48,192 bases of DNA from DAIOHQ01 sp036744635 (GCA_036744635.1 DAIOHQ010000004.1:1-48192); one strand, 5' to 3'; shown: positions 25,116 through 33,976, counted from the stretch's first letter. The notes: generated by a model from the sequence alone, not told the origin. Numbers and translations: made by a program.

Positions 25116-26459
25116 TTACAATAACAACTGGAACTGCAGACGTACGATCAACTCATTATCCCCGTCGTTGGCCAGCACGCCGATGCCATCCTGGGCCACC
25201 GGGCAGCCGTTGGGCAGCCACGATGCATCCAGCGTCATTTTCGCGGCGTGGCCTTGGAAGTAATAATTCACGCCGGCGGTGAACTCGTGAATATTCCGCT
25301 CGCTTCCGGCGGAGAACGTGCCGGTGTCGGGCCGAATGTAGTCATACCGCCCGAACACTTCCCAATGGTTGGGATCGAGCATGTAAGCCACTTGCCCCAG
25401 CGCGCCCCAGTCATAACGCGTATCGCCCGCGCCCGGATCGGTGTAGCGGCCAATGAATGCGCCATAGAGCGACAGGCCGAACGTAGTCTCGTACTGCGCA
25501 TCCACCGTGTGCAGGATGTTGCGGGTCGAGGAAATCTCGGTGTAGTCGGCGCCTGCGCCGATCACGAACAAGTCGGTCTTGGTGCCGCGGGCGGTGAAAT
25601 CCTGGTAGTTCTTCCAGTCGCCGAAAACCTTGTATTGCACGCGCCCTGCGAAGCCATAGTCGGGCCGTGCCTGGGCCGTCGTTGTATTCGAGATGTCGTC
25701 CTGGAAATTGGTATTCGCGGTCTGCGAACCGTCGGTGAAGGCGATTTCAGCCTGGATCGGGCTTTTATCGCCGCCATATCCCAGCGTGACCGCCTGCACG
25801 AAATCGTCGCCGCCGATGAAGATTTCGTTGAGCAGCGACCGGTCGGCGGCCAACAGCGTCTTGGAGCTCATGATCTGCTCATGCGCGAGTGGGTCCTTGA
25901 GCTGCCCGCCGCGCACAAACCACTCACCATTAAACTTGTATTTTGCCCAGGCCTCTTCCAGCTCGAGCGCCCCGGTCTTGCGGTTGGTTGCCCAATTGAA
26001 CAGGTAGGACAAATCCGGGCCGAAAACGTTGCCATCGACGCCGAACTTCATCCGCCGGATTTCAAACCCGCTCTGGATGTCGTCGTTGCTATTCTTGGCC
26101 CCTTCCCGCCAGTTGGTCACGTAGCGCGGCTGAAACTGAAACCAGAGGTGCAGGACGAAATCGCCTTTCTCATCCTGCAGCCGAAATCCCTTGTCCTTCT
26201 TGTATCCCGCGAGAAACGGAGAGCCCTCTTCGCTGAGGAACTGGCTGCGCCGCTGGGTGTCGCGAAAAATCGCGTCCGCCGTCGCCGCCGCATCTCCTGA
26301 GTTCTGCTTCACTTCCAGTGAGTTGACCTTGTGCTGAAGGGCGTCGATCTGCTCCTTCAATTCCTGCACGGTGGACTCGGCCGCGCAGGTGATGGCGCTG
26401 CCAAACCCAATCGCCGCCAGCGTCGCCGCCGCAAGCATCCTGTGGTTCCCGAACCGCAT
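25116..26459 (-). CDS. OprP/OprO-like outer-membrane porin (second copy)
   Basis: A 447-aa paralogue of the downstream porin with the same plan. It has a signal peptide (MRFGNHRMLAAATLAAIGFGSAITCAAES), a coiled coil (VQELKEQIDALQHKVNSLEVKQ), then the barrel with FEIRRMKFGVDGNVFGPDLSYLFNW, LEEAWAKYKFNGEWFVRGGQLKDPL, WEVFGRYDYIRPD and the C-terminal VRLQFQLLL. The start is the ATG that begins the signal peptide, with AAGGAAAGGA upstream; longer in-frame starts are upstream non-coding sequence. The phosphogluconolactonase gene is 182 nt upstream, so a separate promoter is likely. Confidence 0.88.
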   Translation of the reverse strand: MRFGNHRMLAAATLAAIGFGSAITCAAESTVQELKEQIDALQHKVNSLEVKQNSGDAAATADAIFRDTQRRSQFLSEEGSPFLAGYKKDKGFRLQDEKGDFVLHLWFQFQPRYVTNWREGAKNSNDDIQSGFEIRRMKFGVDGNVFGPDLSYLFNWATNRKTGALELEEAWAKYKFNGEWFVRGGQLKDPLAHEQIMSSKTLLAADRSLLNEIFIGGDDFVQAVTLGYGGDKSPIQAEIAFTDGSQTANTNFQDDISNTTTAQARPDYGFAGRVQYKVFGDWKNYQDFTARGTKTDLFVIGAGADYTEISSTRNILHTVDAQYETTFGLSLYGAFIGRYTDPGAGDTRYDWGALGQVAYMLDPNHWEVFGRYDYIRPDTGTFSAGSERNIHEFTAGVNYYFQGHAAKMTLDASWLPNGCPVAQDGIGVLANDGDNELIVRLQFQLLL

Positions 26460-26641
26460 AAAGTGGTCCTTTCCTTGCTCGCGAGCGAATTGCAGTCGCG
26501 GCCAGCCGGGAGAATGGATCATCCACCCATCACCGGCCCGCCCAGGCGTCCGCTGCACCCGCGAGTGCGAGGAAGTGTCGCGGCGATTGTTAAGAATCAG
26601 ATTAAGACTTGCCAAAGGAATGATTAATGCGGCGCAATCGT

Positions 26642-27370
26642 CTACATCATCCCCGCCGCGGGCACATCCACCAGCCAGGTGAGCTTCCCGTGCGCCGGAT
26701 CGATAAGCTGAATCGGCAGGCGCAGCATGTCGCGCGGGCCTTCCAGCACCTCGTGCAGGCGCTTGGCTTTGCTGCCGCCGCTGATGAGCACCATCACCTC
26801 CCGCGAGCGGTTGATGAACGGCGCTGTGAGCGTGATGCGCCAGGCCTTGAGCTTTTCGACGTAGTTGGCCACGCAGCGATGTTTGCTCTCCAGCAGCGCC
26901 GTCGTCCCAGGAAAGAGCGAAGCGGTGTGGCCATCATCCCCCATTCCCAGCAGGCACAGGTCCAACCCGCCGTCGCCAAACTTTTCCTTGAGAAGCTGGC
27001 CATATTCCCTGGCCGCCTCGTTGGGATCGATCTCACCGCGCATGCGATGAATGCTCTGCCGGGGAATCGGCACCAGCGATAGCAGCGTCTCGCTGGCCAT
27101 CCGAAAATTGCTGTCGGGGTGGTTTGGTGGAACGCAGCGCTCATCGCCGAAGAAAATCTCAACGTTTTCCCATTGCACCTGCCCGCGCAACGGGTCCATG
27201 GCCAGCAGCCGATACATCGCCTTGGGCGTGCTGCCGCCGGCCAGGGCCACGTTGAACTTGCCGGTGAGGGCGATGGCCTGTCCCGCCAGTTCGACGAATC
27301 GGCGGGCGGCCTCATCGGCGAGGGCTTTGTCGTTCGTCAGCACCTTGATCGATTGATCGGACATGGCCAT
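26642..27370 (-). CDS. pgl: 6-phosphogluconolactonase
   Basis: Hydrolyses 6-phosphogluconolactone in the oxidative pentose phosphate pathway. The 242-aa protein has the SugarP isomerase-like fold motifs NVALAGGSTPKAMYRLLA, VEIFFGDERCVPPNHPDSNFRMA, LDLCLLGMGDDGHTASLFPGT and ISGGSKAKRLHEVL. Two ATGs, two codons apart (27370 and 27364), can serve as the start, and neither has a strong ribosome binding site. It follows the GntR/LacI-type regulator by 65 nt on the same strand, so the two may form one transcript. No zwf or gnd is in the window. Confidence 0.94.
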   Translation of the reverse strand: MAMSDQSIKVLTNDKALADEAARRFVELAGQAIALTGKFNVALAGGSTPKAMYRLLAMDPLRGQVQWENVEIFFGDERCVPPNHPDSNFRMASETLLSLVPIPRQSIHRMRGEIDPNEAAREYGQLLKEKFGDGGLDLCLLGMGDDGHTASLFPGTTALLESKHRCVANYVEKLKAWRITLTAPFINRSREVMVLISGGSKAKRLHEVLEGPRDMLRLPIQLIDPAHGKLTWLVDVPAAGMM

Positions 27371-27435
27371 AGGTTGCGGACAGGAGCGGCCACCGCGGGC
27401 GGTCGGGCGGAAGAGCGCGTCCGCTGAATACGCCG

Positions 27436-28482
27436 TCAGGATGCGAGGGCGGCGTTGGACATCTTGCGGCTTGGCTCGGAGATGAGGTTGAGATTGGGGC
27501 TGATCGTGCCGTGATCGACGAAGACGGCGGTCAGCCACACCGCCATGGGGCGCGACGGGAGATTCATCAGGAGTTCGGCAACGGCGCGGGCGCGATCGGT
27601 GGGATCGACGTAATAGCCGCTGATGGCTTCGTCGGCGGGATTGTCGCAAGCGATGGTTGCAAGGGAAACCCGTCCCGGGACGTCCATCTGCCGCTGCAGC
27701 AGCATTTCCCGCACAGCCCGGGCCGTCGGGGAGCCGCTGCAAACGAGGGCGCTGACGCCGGTCTCGACCAGCCCAACGACCTCTCCGATGAAGCAGGTTT
27801 CGACCACCGCTTGCGGCGCATAGCGGGCCGCGGCGTGACGGAGGGCATCAGGGATGACGGTCGAACCCTCGACGTCGATTGCGCCGATGCGCTGGTGGCC
27901 GGCCAGCAGCAAGTCGCGGCCGAGATTGTGGGCGGCCAGCGCGCGGTCAATGTAGACGCCATGCACGGAGTACATGCGCGGCTCGGCCTGGCCGACCGAA
28001 ATCACCGGCATGCCGCGCACGATCAAATCGCGATGGAATTTGTCTGGAGTGTCGGAGGCGCAGTCGATCACCGCGCTGAAGAGGGCTAGGACACTGGGGC
28101 GCATCTCGCCGATCCCGCAGACGATTCGCGAAGCGGGCTTGAGCTTGAGCAGGGCGCGCACCAGCGCGGAATTCGCTTCGGCGGCATCGCAGAGGATCAG
28201 CCAGCGGTCATCGGCCGGTTGGACGGCGGGTTGGGAGCCTTTCACGTAGGTCCCCCGCCCAATGCTGCGATCCAGCAGACCTTCGGCGGCGAGGTCGGTG
28301 AGGGCTTTGCTGAGGGTCTTGGCATTGCACTTGAAGCGGCGGGCGAGTTCCCGCTCGCCGGGAAGCTTGCCGGTCAGCTCGCCGCAGGCGACGGATTGGC
28401 GAACGCGCTCGCGGAGGCGCTGAAACTTGTAGCTCAGGCCGCGGGCCTCGGAAGTCGTCGAAGGGTGATCTTTGTTGTGCAT
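27436..28482 (-). CDS. GntR-type DNA-binding domain fused to a LacI-type sensor
   Basis: A 348-aa regulator. An N-terminal winged helix of the GntR family (about residues 17-85, KFQRLRERVRQSVACGELTGKLPGERELARRFKCNAKTLSKAL) is followed by a periplasmic-binding-protein-like sensor domain (GRDLLLAGHQRIGAIDV, ALVCSGSPTARAVREMLLQRQ, ISGYYVDPTDRARAVAELLMNL). This AraR-like layout usually reads a sugar. AAGGACACC lies just before the ATG. It probably controls itself and pgl, and perhaps the divergent region at 28483-28844. Confidence 0.82.
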   Translation of the reverse strand: MHNKDHPSTTSEARGLSYKFQRLRERVRQSVACGELTGKLPGERELARRFKCNAKTLSKALTDLAAEGLLDRSIGRGTYVKGSQPAVQPADDRWLILCDAAEANSALVRALLKLKPASRIVCGIGEMRPSVLALFSAVIDCASDTPDKFHRDLIVRGMPVISVGQAEPRMYSVHGVYIDRALAAHNLGRDLLLAGHQRIGAIDVEGSTVIPDALRHAAARYAPQAVVETCFIGEVVGLVETGVSALVCSGSPTARAVREMLLQRQMDVPGRVSLATIACDNPADEAISGYYVDPTDRARAVAELLMNLPSRPMAVWLTAVFVDHGTISPNLNLISEPSRKMSNAALAS

Positions 28483-28844
28483 TCAGGTGTCCTTAATCAT
28501 GAAGACGCAAGAGCGCCTGGATGGGCAGCCGCGACGGATTTGAGCGCTGACCACTGTTTATTTTCGGACGAATGTCCGTTTTTCTCCAGTCATTTGCGTT
28601 TGTTTGGTGACGGTCGTTACGGAACAGCTCATTGAGCCCGAGCTGCCGCGGCAATGCGAGCTGGCTTAACGTCGCCACTCCTGCCGGCAAGTAGACTGCA
28701 TGAATGGTGAGCCGTCAACCAAATGTGGTGGTTTTTTTTTCGGGGTGGGCGATTCGCGGCGGGGCTGCACTGGGTAATGGCATTGAAGAGAATGACAGAG
28801 ATGCGGTGATTGACCGCGCTTGAAAATGCCGTAGACTCCGCGCT
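28483..28844. other. 362-nt divergent intergenic region
   Basis: No gene is seen here. A short palindrome CGGAC-GAAT-GTCCG lies at 28565-28578, flanked by T-runs on both sides. It is about 85 nt before the regulator gene and could be its operator or a weak terminator. A run of eight T lies further on, near 28731. Promoters for both flanking genes should lie here, but I see no confident -35/-10 pair. Confidence 0.4.
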
Positions 28845-29633
28845 GTGCTGGATTTTTCACCGTATCACGCGATTCTGCTCGATCTGGACGGAACGATTTA
28901 CCATGAAGAGCATGCGCTGCCGGGGGCGGTGAAGCTGGTGAAGCGGCTGCAAGCGGAGGGTCGAACCTTCGCCTGCCTGTCGAACAGCACATCCAGTCCG
29001 GTGCGGATTGCGCAGCGGCTGGCGCGGATGGGGGTTGGGGTCGACCCGGACAACATCTATACCGCTGCCGCGGCGGCCGCCGATTATGTGGTCGAAAGAT
29101 ATGCGCCGCGCCCGCGGGTGTTCAATCTGGCAACTGAGGGAATTCAGGAGATGCTGGAGGGGCGGGTGGACTGGGTGCAGACCGAAGGGGAACCCTGTCA
29201 TGCGGTGATCGTGGGAACGCCCACGGGTGTTTACGCCACAGAGGAGCGCCAGCGCCTCGCGCTGGCGCTGCTGCGCCGGGGTGCGGGATTGGTGGGAATC
29301 TGCGCGGATCGGGTCTATCCCAGCCCGCGGGGGATTGAGTTCGGCGCGGGGGCGCTGTCATCGATGCTGGGCTATGCCGCCAGCGCCACGCCGGTCTTCA
29401 CCGGCAAGCCGCAGGCGGTGTTCTTTTCGAAGCTGTGCCAGAGGCTGGGGGTGGATCCCAAATGGTGCCTGCTGATCGGCGATAATCTGGAGGCGGACGT
29501 GTTCGGCGCCAAGGCGCTGGGGATGCGGACGATCCTCACGCTCACCGGCGTCACCCGCCGGCGCGATGTGCTGAACGCGGGGGCGGAGTTCAAGCCGGAC
29601 TTGATTATCGAGGACTTGGGAGAATTGCTCTAG
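28845..29633 (+). CDS. HAD-superfamily IIA phosphatase (NagD type)
   Basis: Small-molecule phosphatase of the HAD subclass IIA (NagD, phosphoglycolate phosphatase and pNPPase relatives). The 262-aa protein has the catalytic Asp13 and Asp15 in LLDLDGTIYH, motif II in CLSNSTSSP (the usual Ser/Thr), the C2 cap, the Lys in FTGKPQAVFF, and the acidic motif IV in LLIGDNLEADVFGAKALGM. The start is GTG at 28845, directly before MLDFSPYHAI-like family sequence. The substrate cannot be told from sequence. Confidence 0.9.
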   Translation: MLDFSPYHAILLDLDGTIYHEEHALPGAVKLVKRLQAEGRTFACLSNSTSSPVRIAQRLARMGVGVDPDNIYTAAAAAADYVVERYAPRPRVFNLATEGIQEMLEGRVDWVQTEGEPCHAVIVGTPTGVYATEERQRLALALLRRGAGLVGICADRVYPSPRGIEFGAGALSSMLGYAASATPVFTGKPQAVFFSKLCQRLGVDPKWCLLIGDNLEADVFGAKALGMRTILTLTGVTRRRDVLNAGAEFKPDLIIEDLGELL

Positions 29634-29675
29634 ACGGCCCGCGCAGCGGCATCACTTGGCGCAACGAGGTCCGGT

Positions 29676-29771
29676 TCAGCGAACGGTTGAGATCTTTCCA
29701 AATGAGCCCTTGATGGCCAGGTCGTAATGGATGGCCGACGTTCCCGTCATGGAGATATGCGTATCAGACAG
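29676..29771 (-). pseudogene. C-terminal remnant of a TadG-like paralogue
   Basis: About 31 codons that end in a TGA and read LSDTHISMTGTSAIHYDLAI followed by KGSFGKISTVR. The neighbouring TadG-like gene ends LSKSIDMTGTSAIHYDTALS then GSSGAVSTVR, so the two share the motif MTGTSAIHYD and the final STVR. It lies downstream of that gene's stop, in the same reading frame and with no start of its own. It is a leftover of another family member or of an internal duplication. Confidence 0.7.
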
Positions 29772-29828
29772 TTCATCCGTATCCAACCGTCGGCATAGCG
29801 ACGATGCCCGTAAAGAACGACCGACAAG

Positions 29829-31021
29829 TCAGCGCACCGTCGAAACTGCCCCGCTGCTGCCACTGAGCGCCGTATCGTAGTGGATGGCCGAAGTTCCCGT
29901 CATGTCGATGCTCTTGCTCAGCACCGACCCGTAGATGTCGCCGGAGCCGCTGAGGGTGACGGCGCTCTGGGGGGCGTAGATGCTGGCATAGAGGTCGGCG
30001 CTGCTGCCGACATTCACCGTGCCCGGCAATGCCCCGCCGCTGCTGGGACACATGACGATCTTGAGATTCTGCGGAACGCTGCTGGCCGTGTAGGTGTTGC
30101 CGTTGATCGTCAGATTGTGATAGCAGTAAATCGTTGTCGGCCCGGTGAACCAAAGAGAAGCCCCGCTGCCGATGTTCATGTCATGAATATAGTAGTTGCC
30201 GCCCGGCAGACTCGCCCAATCCCCATTGCCCATCTTCAGATCGCGGTTGCTGTTGATCCAGCCACCGGCTTGGGCGTCGTCATTGACGGTCGCATAGGTT
30301 CCCGCATCGCCGTTGGGATAACTGAGCACGGTGTCCAGCGGCGTGGTGATGCCCGAGACGCGACCCGTGGCGCCCGAGACGGTCTTGCCGATACCGGACG
30401 GGCGTCGCCGTTGATATAGGAACTGCCGGACAACGTGATATTGCCGTTGGACGCTATTGAGCCATGCCTTCCGGCGATATAGCCGTTGGGGGACCAGTAG
30501 CTGTCGGCGCTGTTGCCGCCCATTTTGATGTAGTTCAAGCCGACGATGCCGAAGCTGATCGGCGGCACCAGCGCCACCGATGAGGCGCTGACGTCGCAGG
30601 TGGACTGGCCCACGACCGATGCCAGGGACAATGAGATTGCGTTTCCCCGGGATTTGGTCCGACCGAGCGTCACGCGCACAGCGTTGGCGGCGCTACGGGC
30701 GGTGCCGCTGAGGACGGTGTAATCAGTCGGGGAGTTCCACGTCAGAAATTCGACGTCGCTGGCGGTGATGGTGATCGCGCTGCCATCGGCGGTGTTTTCG
30801 CCCGCCGCCGCAACCGCGGCGTCCTGCGTGGCGGTGATCCCGCCGCCAAGGTTACTGGCGCCGGCGCGCGCGGCGGCATCGGCGGCGCGCTGAAGTTCGC
30901 TTTTGACAAGCTGCACGCGGCCATAGTCGACCGCCAGGGAACAAATGCCCAGCAATGCCGTGAACGCCACCACTGTGTAAATCAGGGCGATGCCTCGGTG
31001 TTGGCTTCTTATCGTACGCAT
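29829..31021 (-). pseudogene. TadG-like pilus-assembly protein, frameshifted
   Basis: A TadE/TadG-type protein: an N-terminal hydrophobic segment (RGIALIYTVVAFTALLGICSLAVDYG) and the QLVKSELQRAADAAARAGASNL helix, then a beta-rich region with SNGNITLSGSSYINGD. The frame breaks near 30396: the bases on either side match the paralogue at 31402-32580, but one base is missing between them. Restoring it joins the downstream frame (LSYPNGDAGTYA to GAVSTVR) into one protein of about 397 aa. The start is the ATG at 31021. The break could be a real loss of function or a sequencing error. The region is not a homopolymer. Confidence 0.8.
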
Positions 31022-31132
31022 ATATTTGGAGCCCTCGGCGATCGTGCGGCGCGACTGAACCAGAATTTTCACCCGGGCCCAGCACCAAGAAGGGCGCCGG
31101 CACTCTGCCGGCGCCTGCTGCACGGCGCCGGA

Positions 31133-31306
31133 TCACATGGAGGAGTTCAGTGAATCCCAACGTGCCACGACCTTGGTGCCCACCGATCCGATCACCGCGA
31201 TGGCGGCGACAACGATCAGGCCGGCAATCAGCGCGTATTCCAGCACTTCGCCCCCCTGCTCATCTTTCACCAGCTTTTTTAACACTTTTTTTGCGAGCGA
31301 AATCAT
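31133..31306 (-). CDS. flp: Flp-type (IVb) pilin
   Basis: A 57-aa prepilin: a basic leader (MISLAKKVLKKLVKDEQG) ending in a prepilin peptidase site, then GEVLEYALIAGLIVVAAIAVIG. Cutting between Gly18 and Gly19 puts Glu and Tyr at mature positions 5 and 6, as in Flp pilins. A short tail (SVGTKVVARWDSLNSSM) follows. AGGAGG sits 8 nt before the ATG. The gene lies between two TadG-like genes on the same strand. Flp pilins are the major subunit of Tad pili, but TadA, TadB, TadC, CpaB and the secretin are absent from this window. Confidence 0.9.
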   Translation of the reverse strand: MISLAKKVLKKLVKDEQGGEVLEYALIAGLIVVAAIAVIGSVGTKVVARWDSLNSSM

Positions 31307-31401
31307 CTGGTAGTCCTCCTCAGGAAAAAAATAATGTTCTACCCAATACCTTCATCGACCCGATCTGCGGCCGACTCAAGGGCCTCAAGTCCCAACGCCA
31401 G

Positions 31402-32580
31402 CTATTTCACCACCGATACGCTGGGAGCCGCCATCACCCCCAGCGACTCATCGTAATGCACGCCGCCCGCCCAAGTGCCGGAGAAATTCAGCGTCTTGGC
31501 GATCACCGAACCATAAATATCCGCCTGGCCGCTCTGGTAGAAATCGCTTAGCGGAGCATAGATCGTGGCGTAAAAATTCGCCTGGCCATTGAGGGTCACG
31601 GAGCTCGAATTCAACATGAAAATCTGAAAATTGGATGGCCGGTTCAGATACGTCTTGATCGTGCCGCCGCTGATCGAAACCGGGCCGCTGCAGTACACCG
31701 ACACCGGCCCCTGGCAGTTGAAGGTCGCGCTATTGGAGATGTTCAGACTGCTGCAGTAATAGTTGCCGCCGGAGACGGTGAAGGTGCCGCTGGTGATATT
31801 GACAGCGCCCGCGTTCATGTAGGTCGCAGGCAAGGTCGGTGTCGTATATCTCAACTGGAAGTTCAGCGGCGTCTTGGTGCCGGTGACCGATCCCTGGCCG
31901 GTGATGGAGACGGTCTTGCCGATGCCGGGATGGGCGTCGCCGTGGATAATTCCGGTGCCGGCAACGGTAATGTTGCCGTTGCTGAGCACATCGCCGTTGG
32001 ATAGCGCGGTGGCCAGGGAATAGGTGCCGGTGGAGGAGTTGAAGCTGTTGGTGTTTCCCGAACCGGAAATCGAGACCGAATTCAGTCCCACCAGCCCAGC
32101 CGGGGGCGGCGTGGTGAGCAAGCCGATGCAGGTGGCGCTGACATCGCAGGACGCCAGGCCGAAGGTCCGCGTCATCGACAAAGTAACTCCTGTGGAGCGT
32201 GACGCGACGCGGCGGGCGGTGATGCGCACGGCGTTGGCGGTGGAGCGGGCGGCGCCGGTCAATACGGTAAAGGTGCTGGCGCTGTTGCTCCAGGTTCCAA
32301 ACTCGACGTCGTTGGTGGCATCCAATGTCACTGTCGAGCCGTCGGCGGTATTGGAGGCGGCGACAGCGACGGCCGCATTCTGGACGGCGGTGACGCCGTT
32401 GGGCAGATTATTGGCCGCGGCGCGGGCGGCGGCGTCGGCGGCGCTTTGCAGCTCGGTCTTGACGCACTGCACGCGTCCGTAGTCGATGGCCAGGGAGCTG
32501 AATCCCAACAGCATGACCATGGTGACGGTCAGATAAATGAGGCTGATGCCGCGGTTTCGGGCTGTATGGAAGCGTTTCAT
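31402..32580 (-). CDS. TadG-like pilus-assembly protein (intact)
   Basis: A 392-aa protein with an N-terminal hydrophobic segment (RGISLIYLTVTMVMLLGFSSLAIDYG), then VQCVKTELQSAADAAARAAANNL and a beta-rich remainder with repeated short strands. Characteristic stretches are SNGNITVAGTGIIHGDAHPGIGKTVSITGQGSV, GGNYYCSSLNISNSATF and FYATIYAPLSDFYQSGQADIYGSV. The second half looks like a bactofilin-like or polymer-forming beta repeat. Tad-locus relatives are membrane-anchored minor pilus components. The start is the ATG before KRFHTARN. It lies 95 nt upstream of the flp pilin. Confidence 0.82.
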   Translation of the reverse strand: MKRFHTARNRGISLIYLTVTMVMLLGFSSLAIDYGRVQCVKTELQSAADAAARAAANNLPNGVTAVQNAAVAVAASNTADGSTVTLDATNDVEFGTWSNSASTFTVLTGAARSTANAVRITARRVASRSTGVTLSMTRTFGLASCDVSATCIGLLTTPPPAGLVGLNSVSISGSGNTNSFNSSTGTYSLATALSNGDVLSNGNITVAGTGIIHGDAHPGIGKTVSITGQGSVTGTKTPLNFQLRYTTPTLPATYMNAGAVNITSGTFTVSGGNYYCSSLNISNSATFNCQGPVSVYCSGPVSISGGTIKTYLNRPSNFQIFMLNSSSVTLNGQANFYATIYAPLSDFYQSGQADIYGSVIAKTLNFSGTWAGGVHYDESLGVMAAPSVSVVK

Positions 32581-32721
32581 CTTATCTACGACATCGGATT
32601 GATTTCGCCTGAAGGCGAGCAACCAATCGTAGCCGCAGAGCCGGTTTCACCGGCGCCATGTCAGTCTGGGGGAATCATAACGAATATTCGGAAGGCAGGA
32701 GGTAGAAGCCGGAAGTCAGAC

Positions 32722-32777
32722 TGACTTCTGACTTCTGACTTCTAACTTCTGACTTCTGACTTCTAACTTCTGACTTC
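32722..32777. repeat. Eight tandem heptamers TGACTTC/TAACTTC
   Basis: Eight contiguous 7-nt units in the order TGACTTC x3, TAACTTC, TGACTTC x2, TAACTTC, TGACTTC. An inverted unit (GAAGTCAG, 32713-32720) is just before. It lies in the gap between two TadG-like genes. Heptamer tandem repeats of this type are known in cyanobacteria and other phyla; length variation is expected. Confidence 0.85.
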
Positions 32778-32812
32778 GCTGCCGGACATGCGAAACGCGA
32801 CACAGGCGTTGC

Positions 32813-33976
32813 TCAGCGCACCGTAATGATCACCTTTCCGCCGCTGGCCGGGCCGGACGATTCGTCATAGTAGAAGTCGGCGTTGTTCTTGCAGAGCATC
32901 GAGTTAAAGATGGCGCTGCCGCGGAACATCACGTTGTTCTTGCCGAGGAAATCGCTGCCCGGCGCTACCACCACCGCGACGATATCGAGATCGTTGCTCA
33001 TGATGTCGCCGAAAGTGCGGTTGCTGCCAAGCTGATATATCGTAAGGTTGGAGGGTATCTCCCGCCATGCGGTGAGGCTGTGCTCAATGGTGATGTCGCC
33101 GTTGACATACAGAGTGGCCGGGCCGGAGAAGGAGAGGTCCTCGTTCAGCGTGAGCGCGGTGAAATAATAAGTGCCGCCGGGAAGGGTCGTGGAGCTGTTG
33201 ACCGTGTAATTCTGCGGGATTCCCTGGGGGTTGGGCTGAGGATTCCAGGCCGGGGTGGCGGGAACGTCCAAAGCGGCGGTGCGGCGGGTGGTGGCTCCAT
33301 GTACCACAAACCCGCTGAGCGAGGCGCTGGGGCCGAGGACCACGTTGCCGTAGACGTCGCCGTTCATGCCGGCCGAGATCGTGCCGTTGCTGGCGACAAG
33401 TGCGCGGTCGCTGGAACTCTCGTGCGTAGGGTCGGTGTCGCGGTGAGAGTTGTAGCTGGCGATGAAGGCATTGTTCTTGACTACCATTCCCAGCAAACCG
33501 GTATAGCCGGTCATCGGGGCGACGCGATAGGTGCTTAAAGAGCGGGCGGTCACGTCACAGGAGCGCAACTCCAACATGCCCGCCAGGGCAAGCTTCACCC
33601 CGCTGCCGGATGCGGCGGTCCGGCGTACGGTGACGCGCACCGCATTGCTGGCGGACGATGAATTGGCAACGAAGCTTGATCCGTTCCAGTAGCCGATTTC
33701 AATATCCTGCGCGGCGTTGATGGAGACGGGTGTGCCGTCGGCGCTATTGGCGGCAGCGGTCTGCACCGCCGCCTGCTGGGAATTGGAGATGCCACCCTGC
33801 AGGGCGGCTGCGCCGGCCCGGGAGGCGGCGTCGGCCGCCCGCAGCAGCTCGGTCTTGACAAGCTGGACGTGGCCATAATCCACCGCCAGCGAGCAGAAGC
33901 CCAGCAGTGCGACCATCACCACCAACGTATAGATCATCCCAACGCCGCGGCGCGGGCGCCGTAGTCTGTTTTTCAC
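32813..33976 (-). CDS. TadG-like pilus-assembly protein (intact, third member)
   Basis: A 387-aa relative of the two neighbouring TadG-like genes. The hydrophobic segment is RGVGMIYTLVVMVALLGFCSLAVDYG and the helix VQLVKTELLRAADAASRAGAAAL, followed by a beta-rich half with SNGTISAGMNGDVYGNVVLGPSASLSG, LPGGTYYFTALTLNEDLSFSGPATLYVNGDITIE and a C-terminal YYDESSG. The start is GTG at 33976, with GGAG 8 nt upstream; the long in-frame extension beyond it does not look like this family. It is the farthest upstream of the cluster. Confidence 0.82.
   Translation of the reverse strand: MKNRLRRPRRGVGMIYTLVVMVALLGFCSLAVDYGHVQLVKTELLRAADAASRAGAAALQGGISNSQQAAVQTAAANSADGTPVSINAAQDIEIGYWNGSSFVANSSSASNAVRVTVRRTAASGSGVKLALAGMLELRSCDVTARSLSTYRVAPMTGYTGLLGMVVKNNAFIASYNSHRDTDPTHESSSDRALVASNGTISAGMNGDVYGNVVLGPSASLSGFVVHGATTRRTAALDVPATPAWNPQPNPQGIPQNYTVNSSTTLPGGTYYFTALTLNEDLSFSGPATLYVNGDITIEHSLTAWREIPSNLTIYQLGSNRTFGDIMSNDLDIVAVVVAPGSDFLGKNNVMFRGSAIFNSMLCKNNADFYYDESSGPASGGKVIITVR

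Noticed and set aside
32722..32777. CRISPR array
   Set aside because: Units are 7 nt with no spacers and no cas genes nearby.
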